Numbered from the stretch's first letter, positions 18,030 to 26,195 are shown. The stretch is DNA of 41,543 nucleotides from Akkermansia sp. (GCA_022787425.1 JALFWB010000023.1:1-41543), one strand, 5' to 3'. The notes: generated from the sequence alone by a model not told the origin. A program made the numbers and translations.

Positions 18030-18058
18030 AGTATACCGAATGTCCGCCCGTCTGAAAA
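18030..18058 (-). promoter_or_regulatory. Promoter of pbpC, leaderless type
   Basis: Minus strand TATACT (18030-18035), 17 bases upstream of it a weak -35 TTTTCA (18053-18058), and six bases from the -10 to the ATG at 18023. Confidence 0.6.
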
Positions 18059-18067
18059 CGAAAAAAT

Positions 18068-18096
18068 TTGCCATAAGGTTGATTTTTTGATATAAT
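18068..18096 (+). promoter_or_regulatory. Promoter of the small ORF-mnmA operon
   Basis: TTGCCA (18068-18073), 17-bp spacer, perfect TATAAT (18091-18096). The ATG of the small ORF is 11 bases further, giving a predicted 5' leader of only about 5 nt. It is divergent from the pbpC promoter. Confidence 0.78.
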
Positions 18097-18107
18097 TTTC
18101 CCGGGAC

Positions 18108-18314
18108 ATGGACAGAGAAGAAGACCAGGAATTAGTCATCGTAAGATGCCCATCATACATGCTCTTCGAGGTCAGGGCGGCATCCTACCTAACCGGCTTA
18201 GATACCACGGAGTTTTTTAACGTAGCAATTATCCAGTTGCTGCGCGGTGCGGTGGAATTGGGTTTGCTGCCTTCCTGTTCACTCCCGATAGAGAAAGAAT
18301 GGATCTATGTCTAA
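18108..18314 (+). CDS. Small RHH-like protein coupled to mnmA
   Basis: A 68-residue ORF. A short strand LVIVRCPS followed by two helices (YMLFEVRAASYLTG and TTEFFNVAIIQLLRGAVELG) has the spacing of a ribbon-helix-helix DNA-binding fold, but I see no exact family match. It lies directly behind a near-consensus promoter and overlaps the mnmA start by 8 bp, so translation is likely coupled. It might autoregulate the operon or simply aid mnmA translation. The promoter and overlap make it more than a chance ORF. Confidence 0.6.
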   Translation: MDREEDQELVIVRCPSYMLFEVRAASYLTGLDTTEFFNVAIIQLLRGAVELGLLPSCSLPIEKEWIYV

Positions 18315-19413
18315 GGTACTTGTAGCTCTGAGCGGCGGGGTGGACAGCGCTGCGGCAGCGGCCCTGCTCGTGCAGCAGGGGCATGAGGTGGTAGCCGCCT
18401 ACATGAAAAACTGGGTGAACGAGGAGAACATCCCCGGCGAATGCCCTTGGGAGCGCGACATCGAGGACGCCTTGGGGGTCTGCCGTGCCCTGCACATTGA
18501 GTTCCGTGTCATCGACCTCATCGAGCACTACCGCAACCGGGTGGTCAATTACCTGCTGGAAGGCTACCGCAACGGCTCTACCCCGAATCCGGATGTGCTC
18601 TGCAACCGCGAGATGAAGTTCGGCGTGTTGCTGGACTACGCGCTGGAGCAGGGCTTCTGCGGCGTGGCCACGGGGCATTACGCCCTGCGAGAGGACGTGC
18701 CGGGGGAGGGAAGCTACATCCTGCGTGGGGTTGACCGCAACAAGGACCAATCGTACTTCCTGGCCCTCATGCGGCAGGAGCAGATTGCTCGCGCCCTCTT
18801 TCCCGTCGGCGGGCTCACCAAACCGGAGGTCCGCGAGCTCGCACGCCGCTTTCATCTGCCGAACGCGGAGAAGAAGGACTCCCAGGGCATTTGCTTCATC
18901 GGTCGCGTGAAGATGAGCGATTTCCTGCGTCACTATTTGCCGGATAACCCCGGCGACATCGTGGATCTGCAGGGGCGCGTGCTGGGGCGCCACAACGGGC
19001 TGCACCTCTTCACCATGGGGCAGCGGCACGGGCACCGCGTCGCGTCGCCTCGGGAGGGGGTGGCCTATGTGGTGGTGGGGAAGGACTTGGCGCACAACCG
19101 CCTCATCCTGGGCTATGAGGGGGAGGAGACGCAGGGGCTGTATGCCCGCTCGGCGGTGGTGGGCAGCATCACCAATACTCTGCGCCCGCTGCCGGAGCGC
19201 GTGTTTGCGCAGCCCCGCTACCGCGCCGCCGCCGTACCTGCGCGCTGTACCCCGCTGGGGGAGGGCAAGGTGCGGCTGGATTTCGAGGCCCCTGTGCGTG
19301 CGGTGGCCCCGGGGCAGGTGTGTGCCTTCTACGCGCCGGATGCCGACCGGGGGGAGCGCCTGCTGGGCGGTGGCTTTTTCGAGTCCGTTGGCTCCGACGT
19401 TGCGGGAAATTGA
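18307..19413 (+). CDS. mnmA: tRNA-specific 2-thiouridylase MnmA
   Basis: A 368-residue ATP pyrophosphatase that inserts sulfur at U34 C2 of tRNA-Lys, -Glu and -Gln. The PP-loop ALSGGVDSAAAAALL is at residues 6-20. Catalytic Cys is in CNREMKFG (about residue 99) and the second in GICFIGR. GVDRNKDQSYFL, GQRHGH and the C-terminal domain ending in GGGFFES fit the family. Length is normal. It overlaps the small ORF upstream and is followed by a separate promoter for the next gene. Confidence 0.96.
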   Translation: MSKVLVALSGGVDSAAAAALLVQQGHEVVAAYMKNWVNEENIPGECPWERDIEDALGVCRALHIEFRVIDLIEHYRNRVVNYLLEGYRNGSTPNPDVLCNREMKFGVLLDYALEQGFCGVATGHYALREDVPGEGSYILRGVDRNKDQSYFLALMRQEQIARALFPVGGLTKPEVRELARRFHLPNAEKKDSQGICFIGRVKMSDFLRHYLPDNPGDIVDLQGRVLGRHNGLHLFTMGQRHGHRVASPREGVAYVVVGKDLAHNRLILGYEGEETQGLYARSAVVGSITNTLRPLPERVFAQPRYRAAAVPARCTPLGEGKVRLDFEAPVRAVAPGQVCAFYAPDADRGERLLGGGFFESVGSDVAGN

Positions 19414-19433
19414 CCCCGCCCGGGCGTTTTTGC

Positions 19434-19462
19434 TTTCCATAACGGGCGGAATCTGCTACACT
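19434..19462 (+). promoter_or_regulatory. Promoter of the ROK kinase gene, leaderless type
   Basis: TTTCCA (19434-19439), 17-bp spacer, TACACT (19457-19462), seven bases, then ATG at 19470. Confidence 0.55.
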
Positions 19463-19469
19463 GGGGCCC

Positions 19470-20408
19470 ATGCAAACAGACCGGATTTCAATCGGCGTGG
19501 ATATGGGGGGCACCTCCATTAAATTCGCCGTGGTGCAGGGAACAAGTATTGTGCACAAGGCGGAGCCTCTGCAAACGGGCGAGTTTTCCTCGCCGGAGGA
19601 GATTATCGAGGCCATCGGGCAGCGTCTGCGCGGGGTGCTGGAGGCCTATCCCGCCGCATGTGCCGTTGGTATGGGGCTGCCCGGTTTTGTGGATCACGAG
19701 GCCGGCATGGTGGATTCCCTCACCAATGTGCCGGGGTGGTATGATGTGCCTATTCGCCGCATTCTGCAGGAGTTGACGGGGCTGCCCGCATCCGTGGATA
19801 ACGATGCTAACTGCATGGCTTATGCGGAGTGGAAGCTGGGCGCAGGGCAGGGGATGACGGATTTGGTGTGCCTGACCCTCGGCACGGGGGTTGGCTCCGG
19901 TATTATCGTGGGCGGTCACATGCTGCGCGGTCATTTAGGCGCCGCCGGTGAGTTGGGGCAGATGAGCATTGATGCCTACGGACGCATCGGCTACTACGGC
20001 AACCGTGGCGCGCTGGAGGACTACATCGGCAACCGTGAGATTGCCGCAGAGGCGCAGACCCGCTATGCCGCTGCCGGTGTGGTGAAGACGCAGGAGGAGT
20101 GCAACCCCTACGCGCTGGAGCTCTCCGCCAAGGCAGGCTGTCCCGTGGCGCAGAAGCTCTGGGATGACATCGCGCGCCTGCTGGCTACCGCACTCATGAA
20201 CTGCCACTATATCCTCAACCCGCAGGCCTTCGTCATCGGGGGCGGCGTGGCTAAAGCGGGGGACCTGCTCTTTAAGCCCCTGCGTTCCTATCTCAAGTGC
20301 CAGTTATACGGGCCGCATTTCGCAAAACTTCAGGTGCTCCCCGCGCATTTCGGGGGAGAGGCCGGTATCATCGGGGCTGCGCGTCAGGCCTTGGACGAAA
20401 TCAGCTGA
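19470..20408 (+). CDS. ROK-family sugar kinase (glucokinase-like)
   Basis: A 312-residue cytosolic kinase. The phosphate-binding GVDMGGTSIKFAVVQ, the GLPGFVDHEAGMVDSLTN segment, the catalytic VDNDANCMAYAEW and GTGVGSGIIVGG fit ROK kinases. Where classical ROK proteins have the CxCGxxGC zinc motif, this one has GELGQMSIDAYGRIGYYGNRGALED, without the cysteines. Substrate cannot be told from sequence; glucose or N-acetyl sugars are likely. It is followed by the methyltransferase gene after 9 bp, so the two probably share a transcript. Confidence 0.9.
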   Translation: MQTDRISIGVDMGGTSIKFAVVQGTSIVHKAEPLQTGEFSSPEEIIEAIGQRLRGVLEAYPAACAVGMGLPGFVDHEAGMVDSLTNVPGWYDVPIRRILQELTGLPASVDNDANCMAYAEWKLGAGQGMTDLVCLTLGTGVGSGIIVGGHMLRGHLGAAGELGQMSIDAYGRIGYYGNRGALEDYIGNREIAAEAQTRYAAAGVVKTQEECNPYALELSAKAGCPVAQKLWDDIARLLATALMNCHYILNPQAFVIGGGVAKAGDLLFKPLRSYLKCQLYGPHFAKLQVLPAHFGGEAGIIGAARQALDEIS

Positions 20409-20417
20409 CCCGCCGCC

Positions 20418-21317
20418 ATGCAGGAGGAGTTCAGCAAGGGGGAGGAGCGTCTCTGTGAGCGTTTGCGCCTCTCCGGGGAGGAGGCAGCCGCCTTTGTGCA
20501 GGCCCTGCGCAGCGGCGCCTGTGCGCGCAAGGCTGTGGTGCTGTCGCCGCGAGCTCCGGCGGATTATGCGCCGCCTTTTGCCTGCGAGCCCACCGAGGGC
20601 TGCCCTTGGCTGCCGCCGCGTGTGTTCATCCCTGCGCCGGGGGCGGCGGTCACGGCCCATGAGGACTACCGCGCCGGGCTCTTCTATGTGCTGGATCTCT
20701 CCTCCTGCTGGGAGAGCGCGGCCCTCGACTGCGTGCCGCCGCCGCGCAGCAGTCTGGATCTCTGTGCCGCACCGGGGGGCAAAACCATGCTGATGGCTGC
20801 CCGCTACCTGCCCATTGACCACACGGCCAACGAGGTGAATGCGGCGCGCCGCGGCATCCTGCGGCAGAATATCGAGCTCTGCGGCCTCCCCGGAACGACG
20901 GTTACGGGCTTGCGTCCGGACCAATGGGGAGCCTCCGGGCGCGTGTTCGACCTCTTGCTGGTGGATGCTCCGTGCAGCGGGCAATCCCTGCTTGCCAAGG
21001 GGCTGCGCAATCCGGGCTGCTTGGGTGCCCCCATGGTGAACGGCAATGCCAAGCGTCAGCGCGGCATCATGCTGGCCGCCATCCGCTGCGTGGCACCGGG
21101 CGGGCATCTTCTCTACACCACCTGCACCTACGACCCGGAGGAAAATGAGAAAGTTGTGTCATACATTCTGCGCCGATACCCGGAGTGGCAGGCTGTACCG
21201 GTTCCGTGTCTGCAGGGTTTTGCAAGCCGCTTGGCGGATTTCCCGGCCTACCGCATGCTGCCGGTGCAGGGCGTGGGCGCGGGCGGTTTTGCTTGCCTTT
21301 TGCAGAGAAAAGGGTAG
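20418..21317 (+). CDS. RsmB/NOP-family RNA (cytosine-5) methyltransferase
   Basis: A 299-residue SAM-dependent methyltransferase. SAM motif LDLCAAPGGKTMLMAA, catalytic motif VDAPCSGQSLLAKG and TTCTYDPEENEKVV with the second cysteine are clear. The NusB-like or PUA domains of RsmB and RsmF are absent, so it is a core-only member; the target could be rRNA or tRNA. It begins 9 bp after the ROK stop. The next gene has its own promoter inside the last codons of this one. Confidence 0.9.
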   Translation: MQEEFSKGEERLCERLRLSGEEAAAFVQALRSGACARKAVVLSPRAPADYAPPFACEPTEGCPWLPPRVFIPAPGAAVTAHEDYRAGLFYVLDLSSCWESAALDCVPPPRSSLDLCAAPGGKTMLMAARYLPIDHTANEVNAARRGILRQNIELCGLPGTTVTGLRPDQWGASGRVFDLLLVDAPCSGQSLLAKGLRNPGCLGAPMVNGNAKRQRGIMLAAIRCVAPGGHLLYTTCTYDPEENEKVVSYILRRYPEWQAVPVPCLQGFASRLADFPAYRMLPVQGVGAGGFACLLQRKG

Positions 21318-21320
21318 AAT
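21293..21320 (+). promoter_or_regulatory. Promoter of the first secreted paralogue
   Basis: TTGCCT (21293-21298), 16-bp spacer, TAGAAT (21315-21320), nine bases to the ATG at 21330. It lies within the end of the preceding gene. Confidence 0.6.
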
Positions 21321-21329
21321 AGGGGTGCT

Positions 21330-21848
21330 ATGAAGACCACATTCCTCCTTGCTGCCATGCTGTCGGTGCCCTCGGTGCTGATGGCTGCCCCTCTGCCGGA
21401 AAAAGCGGATCTGCTGGCGACCAACACGGTCGTTGCTGTTTACCGCGGCACCGTGAAGCCGCCCTGCCACTTCCGCACCGCTCTGTGCCCGGACCGCTGC
21501 GGCCACTCGCGGGAGCAGGCTGTCTTCACCATCAAGACCAGCGAGGCTTACTCCCACCCCGGTAAGTACGGCGATGACCGCCTGACTCCCGGCGCGCAGT
21601 GGGTGGTCGGTACCAAGGATGATGTGCCCGGTCAGGACATCGCGGTGCTCTCTCAGCTCGCAGGTCTGAAGCCCGGCGACACGGTGCGCATGACCATCTC
21701 GCACTACTACGTCACCGTCAAGAACTCGTCCTACCCCGTGCGCCCCGTCACCTCCCTCACCGTACTGCCGGAGAAGGAGCAGGTTGAGCCCCTGCAGCCG
21801 CAGGACGTCCCCGGCAACTTCGTCATGCCGATCCGCCGCGCCCGCTGA
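21330..21848 (+). CDS. Secreted protein of unknown function, paralogue 1
   Basis: A 172-residue protein with a signal peptide ending near LMAAPLPEKAD. The mature part has VVAVYRGTVKPPC, then C(x6)C(x3)C within PPCHFRTALCPDRCGHS, then HPGKYGDDRLTPGAQW, VGTKDDVPGQD, LAGLKPGDTVRMTI and a C-terminal LTVLPEKEQVEPLQPQ. The beta-rich core with cysteines and a histidine could bind a metal, but I do not recognise the family. The next gene is a close paralogue, so a tandem duplication occurred, terminator included. Confidence 0.8.
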   Translation: MKTTFLLAAMLSVPSVLMAAPLPEKADLLATNTVVAVYRGTVKPPCHFRTALCPDRCGHSREQAVFTIKTSEAYSHPGKYGDDRLTPGAQWVVGTKDDVPGQDIAVLSQLAGLKPGDTVRMTISHYYVTVKNSSYPVRPVTSLTVLPEKEQVEPLQPQDVPGNFVMPIRRAR

Positions 21849-21868
21849 CTCTGCCCTTGCCTTTTCTC

Positions 21869-21905
21869 GCGCCCTGCTCGCTTTCCCCGGGCAGGGCGCT
21901 TTGCA
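21869..21905 (+). terminator. Intrinsic terminator after paralogue 1
   Basis: Perfect 9-bp stem GCGCCCTGC (21869-21877) with GCAGGGCGC (21891-21899), followed by a short T-rich tract. A degraded copy follows paralogue 2. Confidence 0.7.
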
Positions 21906-22068
21906 TTGTTACCGGAGACTTTATGGACACTCGCTCTCTACCGCCACAGCACTCATAAAAAAACCGTCTGTTGTAAAAAAAATGCAGAAAATGAAAAAAG
22001 TTTCGCGGATTCGGGGTGCGGAAGGCCTTATCATAGGTGAGGTGGCAAAGAACCCACCGCATTGACAT

Positions 22069-22611
22069 ATGACGACAAGAGTACTCAAGACGATGATTCG
22101 GGCGGGCCTGATGAGCCTCGCTGCCGCGCTGTTTGTGCCCACGACGCTGACCGCAGCCCCCCTGCCGGAGAAGGCGGATCTGCTGGCCACTAACACAGTT
22201 GTGGCCGTCTACCGCGGCACGGTGAAGCCTCCCTGCCGTTTCCTGACCGCCGAGTGCCCGGACCGCTGCGGCCACTCCCGGGAGCAGGCCGTCTTTACCA
22301 TCAAGGTCAGTGAGGACTACACCCACCCCGGTAAGTACGGCGACGGTCGCCTTACCCCCGGCTCCGAATGGATGGTCGGCACCAAGGATGACGTGCCCGG
22401 TCAGGATCCCGCCGTGCTTGAGCAGCTTGCGGGCCTGAAGCCCGGTGATACGGTGCGCATGACCATCACGCACTACTACATCACCCTCAACAACGCCTCC
22501 TATCCCGTGCGCCCCGTCACCTCCCTCACCGTACTGCCGGAGAAGGAGCAGGTGGAGCCCCTGCAGCCGCAGAACGGCCCCGCCGTCATGCCGATTCCCA
22601 CCGCTCTCTGA
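22069..22611 (+). CDS. Secreted protein of unknown function, paralogue 2
   Basis: A 180-residue protein, clearly homologous to the preceding gene over its whole mature part, with the same PPC(x6)C(x3)C cysteine pattern, HPGKYGD, GTKDDVPGQD and LTVLPEKEQVEPLQPQ. The signal peptide is longer and different (MTTRVLKTMIRAGLMSLAAA). The intergenic 160 bp is AT-rich and has no promoter I can assign safely. The divergence between signal peptides with conserved mature parts suggests that the duplication is not recent. Confidence 0.8.
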   Translation: MTTRVLKTMIRAGLMSLAAALFVPTTLTAAPLPEKADLLATNTVVAVYRGTVKPPCRFLTAECPDRCGHSREQAVFTIKVSEDYTHPGKYGDGRLTPGSEWMVGTKDDVPGQDPAVLEQLAGLKPGDTVRMTITHYYITLNNASYPVRPVTSLTVLPEKEQVEPLQPQNGPAVMPIPTAL

Positions 22612-22636
22612 CGCTTACCACTCTGACATTCCACCC

Positions 22637-22668
22637 GCCCCCTGCTCGTTTCCCCCGGGCAGGGCGCG
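22637..22668 (+). terminator. Hairpin after paralogue 2
   Basis: CCCTGC (22640-22645) pairs with GCAGGG (22659-22664). It is a degraded duplicate of the terminator at 21869 and has little T-tract, so it may be weak. It also lies at the end of the convergent alr gene. Confidence 0.5.
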
Positions 22669-22704
22669 GTTCGTTTGATGCCGCACGGTGTGCGGGGTAG
22701 GGGG

Positions 22705-23808
22705 TTATTTGAAGACGCGGGGGACGCGGGAGCTGATGCTGGTGATGACGTTGCTGGGGATGGTCTTGGCGCGCGAGGTCAGGTCTTCCCAGGGCACGTT
22801 GGGCCCCATGATTTCTGCAACATCGCCCGGTGCCACGTTGCGCAGGTGGGAGACGTCGACCATGATCTGGTCCATGGTGATGCGGCCCAGGACGGGGCAG
22901 TAGGTGCCGTTCAGATAGACGCGGGCACCTGTGTTGGAGAGGTAGTGCAGGTAGCCGTCCCCGAAGCCTATGCCGATGGTGGCCACGCGGGTGGGGGAGG
23001 TGGTGATGTAGGTGTGGTTATAGGAAACGCCGTGATTGCTCGGCAGGGTGCGCACGAGGGTCACGCGGCTGTAGAGGGTGAGGGTGTTGCGCAGCTCGCT
23101 GTTGTAGGGGGAGTGCATGGGGCTGTAACCGTAGAGGATGCGGCCTAGGCGCACCATGTTGGTGCTGGGGGCGGTGTAGTTGAAGGCCGCCGCGCTGCTG
23201 CACAGGTGGCGGTAGGGCAGCACGAGGTGCACGGATAGCTCTTTAACCGCTTGCTCGAAGCTCTCGATCTGCCGGTGGGTGAAGGAGATGTCATCCGCCG
23301 CGGCGGAGAGGTGGGAGTAGACGCCCTCGATGTTCAGGTTCTTGAGGCGGCGCACCTGCTCACCGAAGGCATACACGTCCTGGGGCAGCAGGCCGGCGCG
23401 TCCCATGCCGGTATCCACGCTGATGTGAACATTCACCTTGCGGCCGGTCAGCTCGCCCAGGGAGTCGAGGTGCTGCGCTTCCTCCATGCTGCTCAGGGCC
23501 ATGCGCCAGCCGTTCTGTACCGCTACCTCGCGCTCTGCGGGGTAGCAGGGGCCCAGGATGAAGGGGCAGGTGCGGCAGCCCGCATCGCGCACCTTGGCGG
23601 CTTCCGCAATGGTGGCCACGCCGAAGAATTCGATCGGTTCGCTGTCCAATGCCTTCACGACGCCCTCAATGCCGTGCCCGTAGGCCTCTGCCTTCACAAT
23701 GGCCATTTGGCGGTGCTCCGGTAGTACACGCCGCACCACGGCAAGGTTGTGCTTCATGGCTGCGGTATCAATCTCTGCCCAGGCGCGGTATAGTGTCGTG
23801 TCCTCCAT
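22705..23808 (-). CDS. alr: Alanine racemase
   Basis: A 367-residue PLP enzyme that makes D-alanine for peptidoglycan. The PLP lysine is in [12 protein letters not shown] near the N-terminus. The catalytic tyrosine loop is [14 protein letters not shown], and [13 protein letters not shown] is the C-terminal domain signature. Length is normal. A promoter places the -10 six bases before the ATG. Confidence 0.95.
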   Translation of the reverse strand: MEDTTLYRAWAEIDTAAMKHNLAVVRRVLPEHRQMAIVKAEAYGHGIEGVVKALDSEPIEFFGVATIAEAAKVRDAGCRTCPFILGPCYPAEREVAVQNGWRMALSSMEEAQHLDSLGELTGRKVNVHISVDTGMGRAGLLPQDVYAFGEQVRRLKNLNIEGVYSHLSAAADDISFTHRQIESFEQAVKELSVHLVLPYRHLCSSAAAFNYTAPSTNMVRLGRILYGYSPMHSPYNSELRNTLTLYSRVTLVRTLPSNHGVSYNHTYITTSPTRVATIGIGFGDGYLHYLSNTGARVYLNGTYCPVLGRITMDQIMVDVSHLRNVAPGDVAEIMGPNVPWEDLTSRAKTIPSNVITSISSRVPRVFK

Positions 23809-23814
23809 GCCCCC

Positions 23815-23843
23815 ATTCTAGTACCACACGCCCGTTTTTGCAA
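23815..23843 (-). promoter_or_regulatory. Promoter of alr, leaderless type
   Basis: Minus strand TTGCAA (23838-23843), 17-bp spacer, TAGAAT (23815-23820), six bases, ATG at 23808. Confidence 0.72.
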
Positions 23844-23941
23844 CTATAATCAATCTTTTTTTTACACAGCGGTGCCGGGGCAGCAAAATCCTGATAGATT
23901 CGGTCCCGTCGCGGCGTATTTCTCTCATCACTGTAAGAAAT

Positions 23942-25102
23942 ATGAGCATCATTTTTGCAAAAGATGAGGAGCGTCGCCACACCGGGAACATTAAGTGGGA
24001 TCTCCAGGGGCCGATTCCTTTCGGTATTGCCGATATGGACATACAATCGCCGGACTGCGTTATTCAGGCCCTGCAGCGTCGTCTCGATCATCATTTCTAC
24101 GGCTACGCCATCCTCACGGACGAGGTTCGGCAGGCCATTGTGCATTATCTGAAGGCTCGCCACGGGGCGGAGGTGCAAGCGGATTGGCTGCATGATCTGC
24201 CCGGCTGCGTGCCGGCCTTCACCCTGGTGGCTCGCGCGGTCTGCACGCCCACGCACGCTTCCGTCATGGTCTGCACCCCGGCTTACCCGCCCATGCTGCA
24301 TTGCCATGAGGACACGGACTGCCACCTCATCACCGTGCCTTATACGCAGGAGGACGGTCGCCCGACCTTCGACTGGCAGGCCATGGAGGCCGCTGTCACG
24401 CCGCAGACTAAGCTTTTCCTGCTCTGCAATCCTCACAACCCCCTCGGTCGCAGTTGGACCCGCGAGGAGCTCCTGCGCCTCTGCGATTTCTGTACGCGCC
24501 ATGATCTCATTCTGTGCTCGGATGAGATTCACTGTGACTTGGTGCTGGCTGAGGATGCCCGGCATACGTCCATCCTCAGCATGCCGGCGGAGGTGCTGCC
24601 GCGCTGCATCATGCTCAGCGCCCCCAGCAAGACCTTCAACATGGCGGGCATCTGCTTCACCTACATGGTGGTGCCGAATGCCGAGCTGCGCGCCCGCATC
24701 ATCAAGGCGCAGGGGCACAGCCTGCCCACGCTGAACGTGTTTGCCTACGCCGCCGCCGAGGCCGCTTATACGCAGGGCTGGGCTTGGCATGCCGAGCTGC
24801 TGGACGCCTTGCGCGCTAACAGGGAGATCGTCGCTCGCTTCCTTACCGAACGCCTCCCGCAGCTCCGCCTCGTTCACGGGGAGGCCACCTACCTCGCGTG
24901 GATCGACTGCTCCGCCCTCGGGCTTCCCAACCCGCATGACTTCTTCCTGAAGGAGGCCGGCGTTTTCCTGGATGACGGTGCCAACTTCGGCGACCCGCAG
25001 TTCGTGCGCCTCAACTTCGCTACATCGCCCGAGCTCCTCCGCCGGGGACTCGAAAAAATGGCCGATGCCGTTGAAAAATTGCAGAAATCCGCAATTTCTT
25101 GA
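23942..25102 (+). CDS. MalY/PatB-family PLP-dependent C-S lyase or aminotransferase
   Basis: A 386-residue fold-type I PLP enzyme. It shows FGIADMDIQSPDCVIQAL near the N-terminus, FLLCNPHNPLGRSWTREEL, SDEIHCDLVL and the PLP lysine in SAPSKTFNMAGI. These are the blocks of the PatB/MalY group, which cleave cystathionine or cysteine conjugates. Length is normal. It ends 10 bp before the tRNA-Val promoter region. The promoter is not obvious; TAAGAA precedes the start. Confidence 0.9.
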   Translation: MSIIFAKDEERRHTGNIKWDLQGPIPFGIADMDIQSPDCVIQALQRRLDHHFYGYAILTDEVRQAIVHYLKARHGAEVQADWLHDLPGCVPAFTLVARAVCTPTHASVMVCTPAYPPMLHCHEDTDCHLITVPYTQEDGRPTFDWQAMEAAVTPQTKLFLLCNPHNPLGRSWTREELLRLCDFCTRHDLILCSDEIHCDLVLAEDARHTSILSMPAEVLPRCIMLSAPSKTFNMAGICFTYMVVPNAELRARIIKAQGHSLPTLNVFAYAAAEAAYTQGWAWHAELLDALRANREIVARFLTERLPQLRLVHGEATYLAWIDCSALGLPNPHDFFLKEAGVFLDDGANFGDPQFVRLNFATSPELLRRGLEKMADAVEKLQKSAIS

Positions 25103-25111
25103 AAAAAAGTC

Positions 25112-25140
25112 TTGCAATCCCGCTCGTTTTCGTGTAGAAT
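25112..25140 (+). promoter_or_regulatory. Promoter of tRNA-Val
   Basis: TTGCAA (25112-25117), 17-bp spacer, TAGAAT (25135-25140), about 36 bp before the mature tRNA. Confidence 0.78.
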
Positions 25141-25176
25141 CCCCCCGCACCCACTTGCGGGGTTGCAAAACAGAAC

Positions 25177-25248
25177 GCGGTGTTAGCTCAGCGGTAGAGC
25201 ACATCCTTCACACGGATGGGGTCAGAAGTTCGAATCTTCTACACCGTA
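25177..25248 (+). tRNA. tRNA-Val (CAC)
   Basis: A complete cloverleaf: acceptor 25177-25183 with 25241-25247, D arm 25186-25200, anticodon stem 25202-25206 with 25214-25218, loop TTCACAC with anticodon CAC at 25209-25211, T arm 25224-25240 with TTCGAAT, discriminator A at 25248. The first acceptor pair is G1-U72. CCA is not encoded. The accessory region begins right behind it, as for islands that use tRNA 3' ends, but no integrase or repeated att site is visible. Confidence 0.95.
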
Positions 25249-25257
25249 TAGCATGCG

Positions 25258-25291
25258 AAAAGCCTGTAGCTTCAATGAGTTACAGGCTTTT
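25258..25291 (+). terminator. Intrinsic terminator of tRNA-Val
   Basis: Perfect 11-bp stem 25258-25268 with 25281-25291, loop of 12, T-rich end. Confidence 0.85.
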
Positions 25292-25328
25292 GCTTTCTAA
25301 CTATTCAGCATGCCGCTGTGGTGGTGGT

Positions 25329-25390
25329 GAGGTGGTTTGTTTTTGGAACGCAGAATTTTGGGAAGGAATGGAAAGGAAGTGGTGTGCGAG
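25329..25390 (+). repeat. Diverged copy of the small-RNA-region spacer repeat
   Basis: GAGGTGGTTTGTTT, then GAATTTTGGGAAGGAA and GGAAAGGAAGTGGTG are shared, in the same order and spacing, with 32156-32210 and 32758-32810. The rest of 25392-25546 is G/T-rich and shows no gene I can support. Confidence 0.7.
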
Positions 25391-25546
25391 GGGTGGTTAG
25401 CGGGTGCGGGGCGCGGGGGTAGTTGGAAGGGGGATGTGGAATGGTGGGGGTGGGCGTGGGGTGGTTACAGAGTGCGGGCCGATGTGGTGGTTGTGTGGTG
25501 GTGTGGTTTTGGAAAGTGGTTTGGAAGGTGGGGAATGGTGGTGTGG

Positions 25547-25633
25547 TCAGCGGGAGCCGATGATCATGGCGGTGAAGGCGAGGATGAACATGCCGATCAT
25601 GCCGGTGAGGCGGAGGATGGTGTCGTCTGTCAT
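25547..25633 (-). CDS. Small single-span membrane peptide
   Basis: A 28-residue ORF with a charged start (MTDDTILR) and one hydrophobic segment (LTGMIGMFILAFTAMIIG). It begins 6 bp past the stop of the 82-residue ORF and would be the second gene of that transcript. It is the size of phage holin-like or regulatory membrane peptides. The call rests on topology and operon position only. Confidence 0.45.
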   Translation of the reverse strand: MTDDTILRLTGMIGMFILAFTAMIIGSR

Positions 25634-25636
25634 GGG

Positions 25637-25885
25637 TCAGATGATGTTGGGTGTGTGGGTGGTGGCGAGGCGGCGGAGGGCGGTGGCGTGGATGCGGGGG
25701 TCGCGTTCGATGGCGATGCAGCGGCGGGCGGTGTTGCGGGCGGCGAGGGTGCTTTCAGAGAGGTTTTGGGTGACGGTGCGGGGGCCGATGTGCGTGGGGT
25801 AGCGGCCGGGGGCTTCGATGATGTACCAGCCGTCGGCGGGGTGCGTGCGCCCGTTTTGGAGGTCGCCCTGCGAGATGTGCTTCAT
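25637..25885 (-). CDS. Hypothetical 82-residue protein, phage-region
   Basis: Begins MKHISQGDLQNGRTHP and contains WYIIEAPGRYPTHIG and a basic, helical C-terminal half. I do not recognise it. It is supported by a well-placed promoter: -35 TTGAAG, 17-bp spacer, -10 TACAAT six bases before the ATG. The upstream neighbours on the same strand are phage-like, so it may be a relic or cargo of the same element. The opposite strand is G-rich and non-coding. Confidence 0.55.
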   Translation of the reverse strand: MKHISQGDLQNGRTHPADGWYIIEAPGRYPTHIGPRTVTQNLSESTLAARNTARRCIAIERDPRIHATALRRLATTHTPNII

Positions 25886-25891
25886 GCGGGT

Positions 25892-25920
25892 ATTGTAGCG
25901 CGGGTGGGTGGGAGCTTCAA
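25892..25920 (-). promoter_or_regulatory. Promoter of the 82-residue ORF, leaderless type
   Basis: Minus strand TTGAAG (25915-25920), 17-bp spacer, TACAAT (25892-25897), six bases, ATG at 25885. Confidence 0.65.
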
Positions 25921-25974
25921 CCGGCGGAATGCGGGGATGAAGGTGGAGAGGGGGGGAGGCTGACCGCGGAAGGA

Positions 25975-26150
25975 GGGGGTGGTAGGGGGCGGAGCTGTGC
26001 GGGAGGGGGTTACAGACTGCGTATCGCGGGGGTGGTAGGGGGCGAGAGGATTAAGGACCGCGGAATGAAGGGAATGAAGGGAAGCGGAGCTGTGCGGGAG
26101 GAGGTATGAGACTTCTTGCCGCCGGGGTGGTAGGTGGGGTGTGTGGTGGG
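25975..26150 (+). repeat. Degenerate tandem repeat of about 95 bp
   Basis: GCGGAGCTGTGCGGGAGG occurs at 25989 and 26084, each followed after about 30-35 bp by GGGGTGGTAGG. The same GCGGAGCTGTGCGG word recurs at 32101 and 32703 within the small-RNA region spacers. No gene is visible in 25921-26195. Confidence 0.7.
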
Positions 26151-26195
26151 GGTGGTGAGGGTATGGGCCCCCTACCCTGTTTTGTTGTGGGTACG

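Noticed and set aside
25177..25300. tRNA-Val 3' end as an attachment site of an integrated element
   Set aside because: I found no second copy of the tRNA 3' sequence and no integrase in the window, so only the position suggests it.
25337..25963. Gly/Val/Trp-rich plus-strand ORF after tRNA-Val
   Set aside because: Low complexity from G/T-rich repeats and opposite to two small minus-strand ORFs, one of which has a good promoter.
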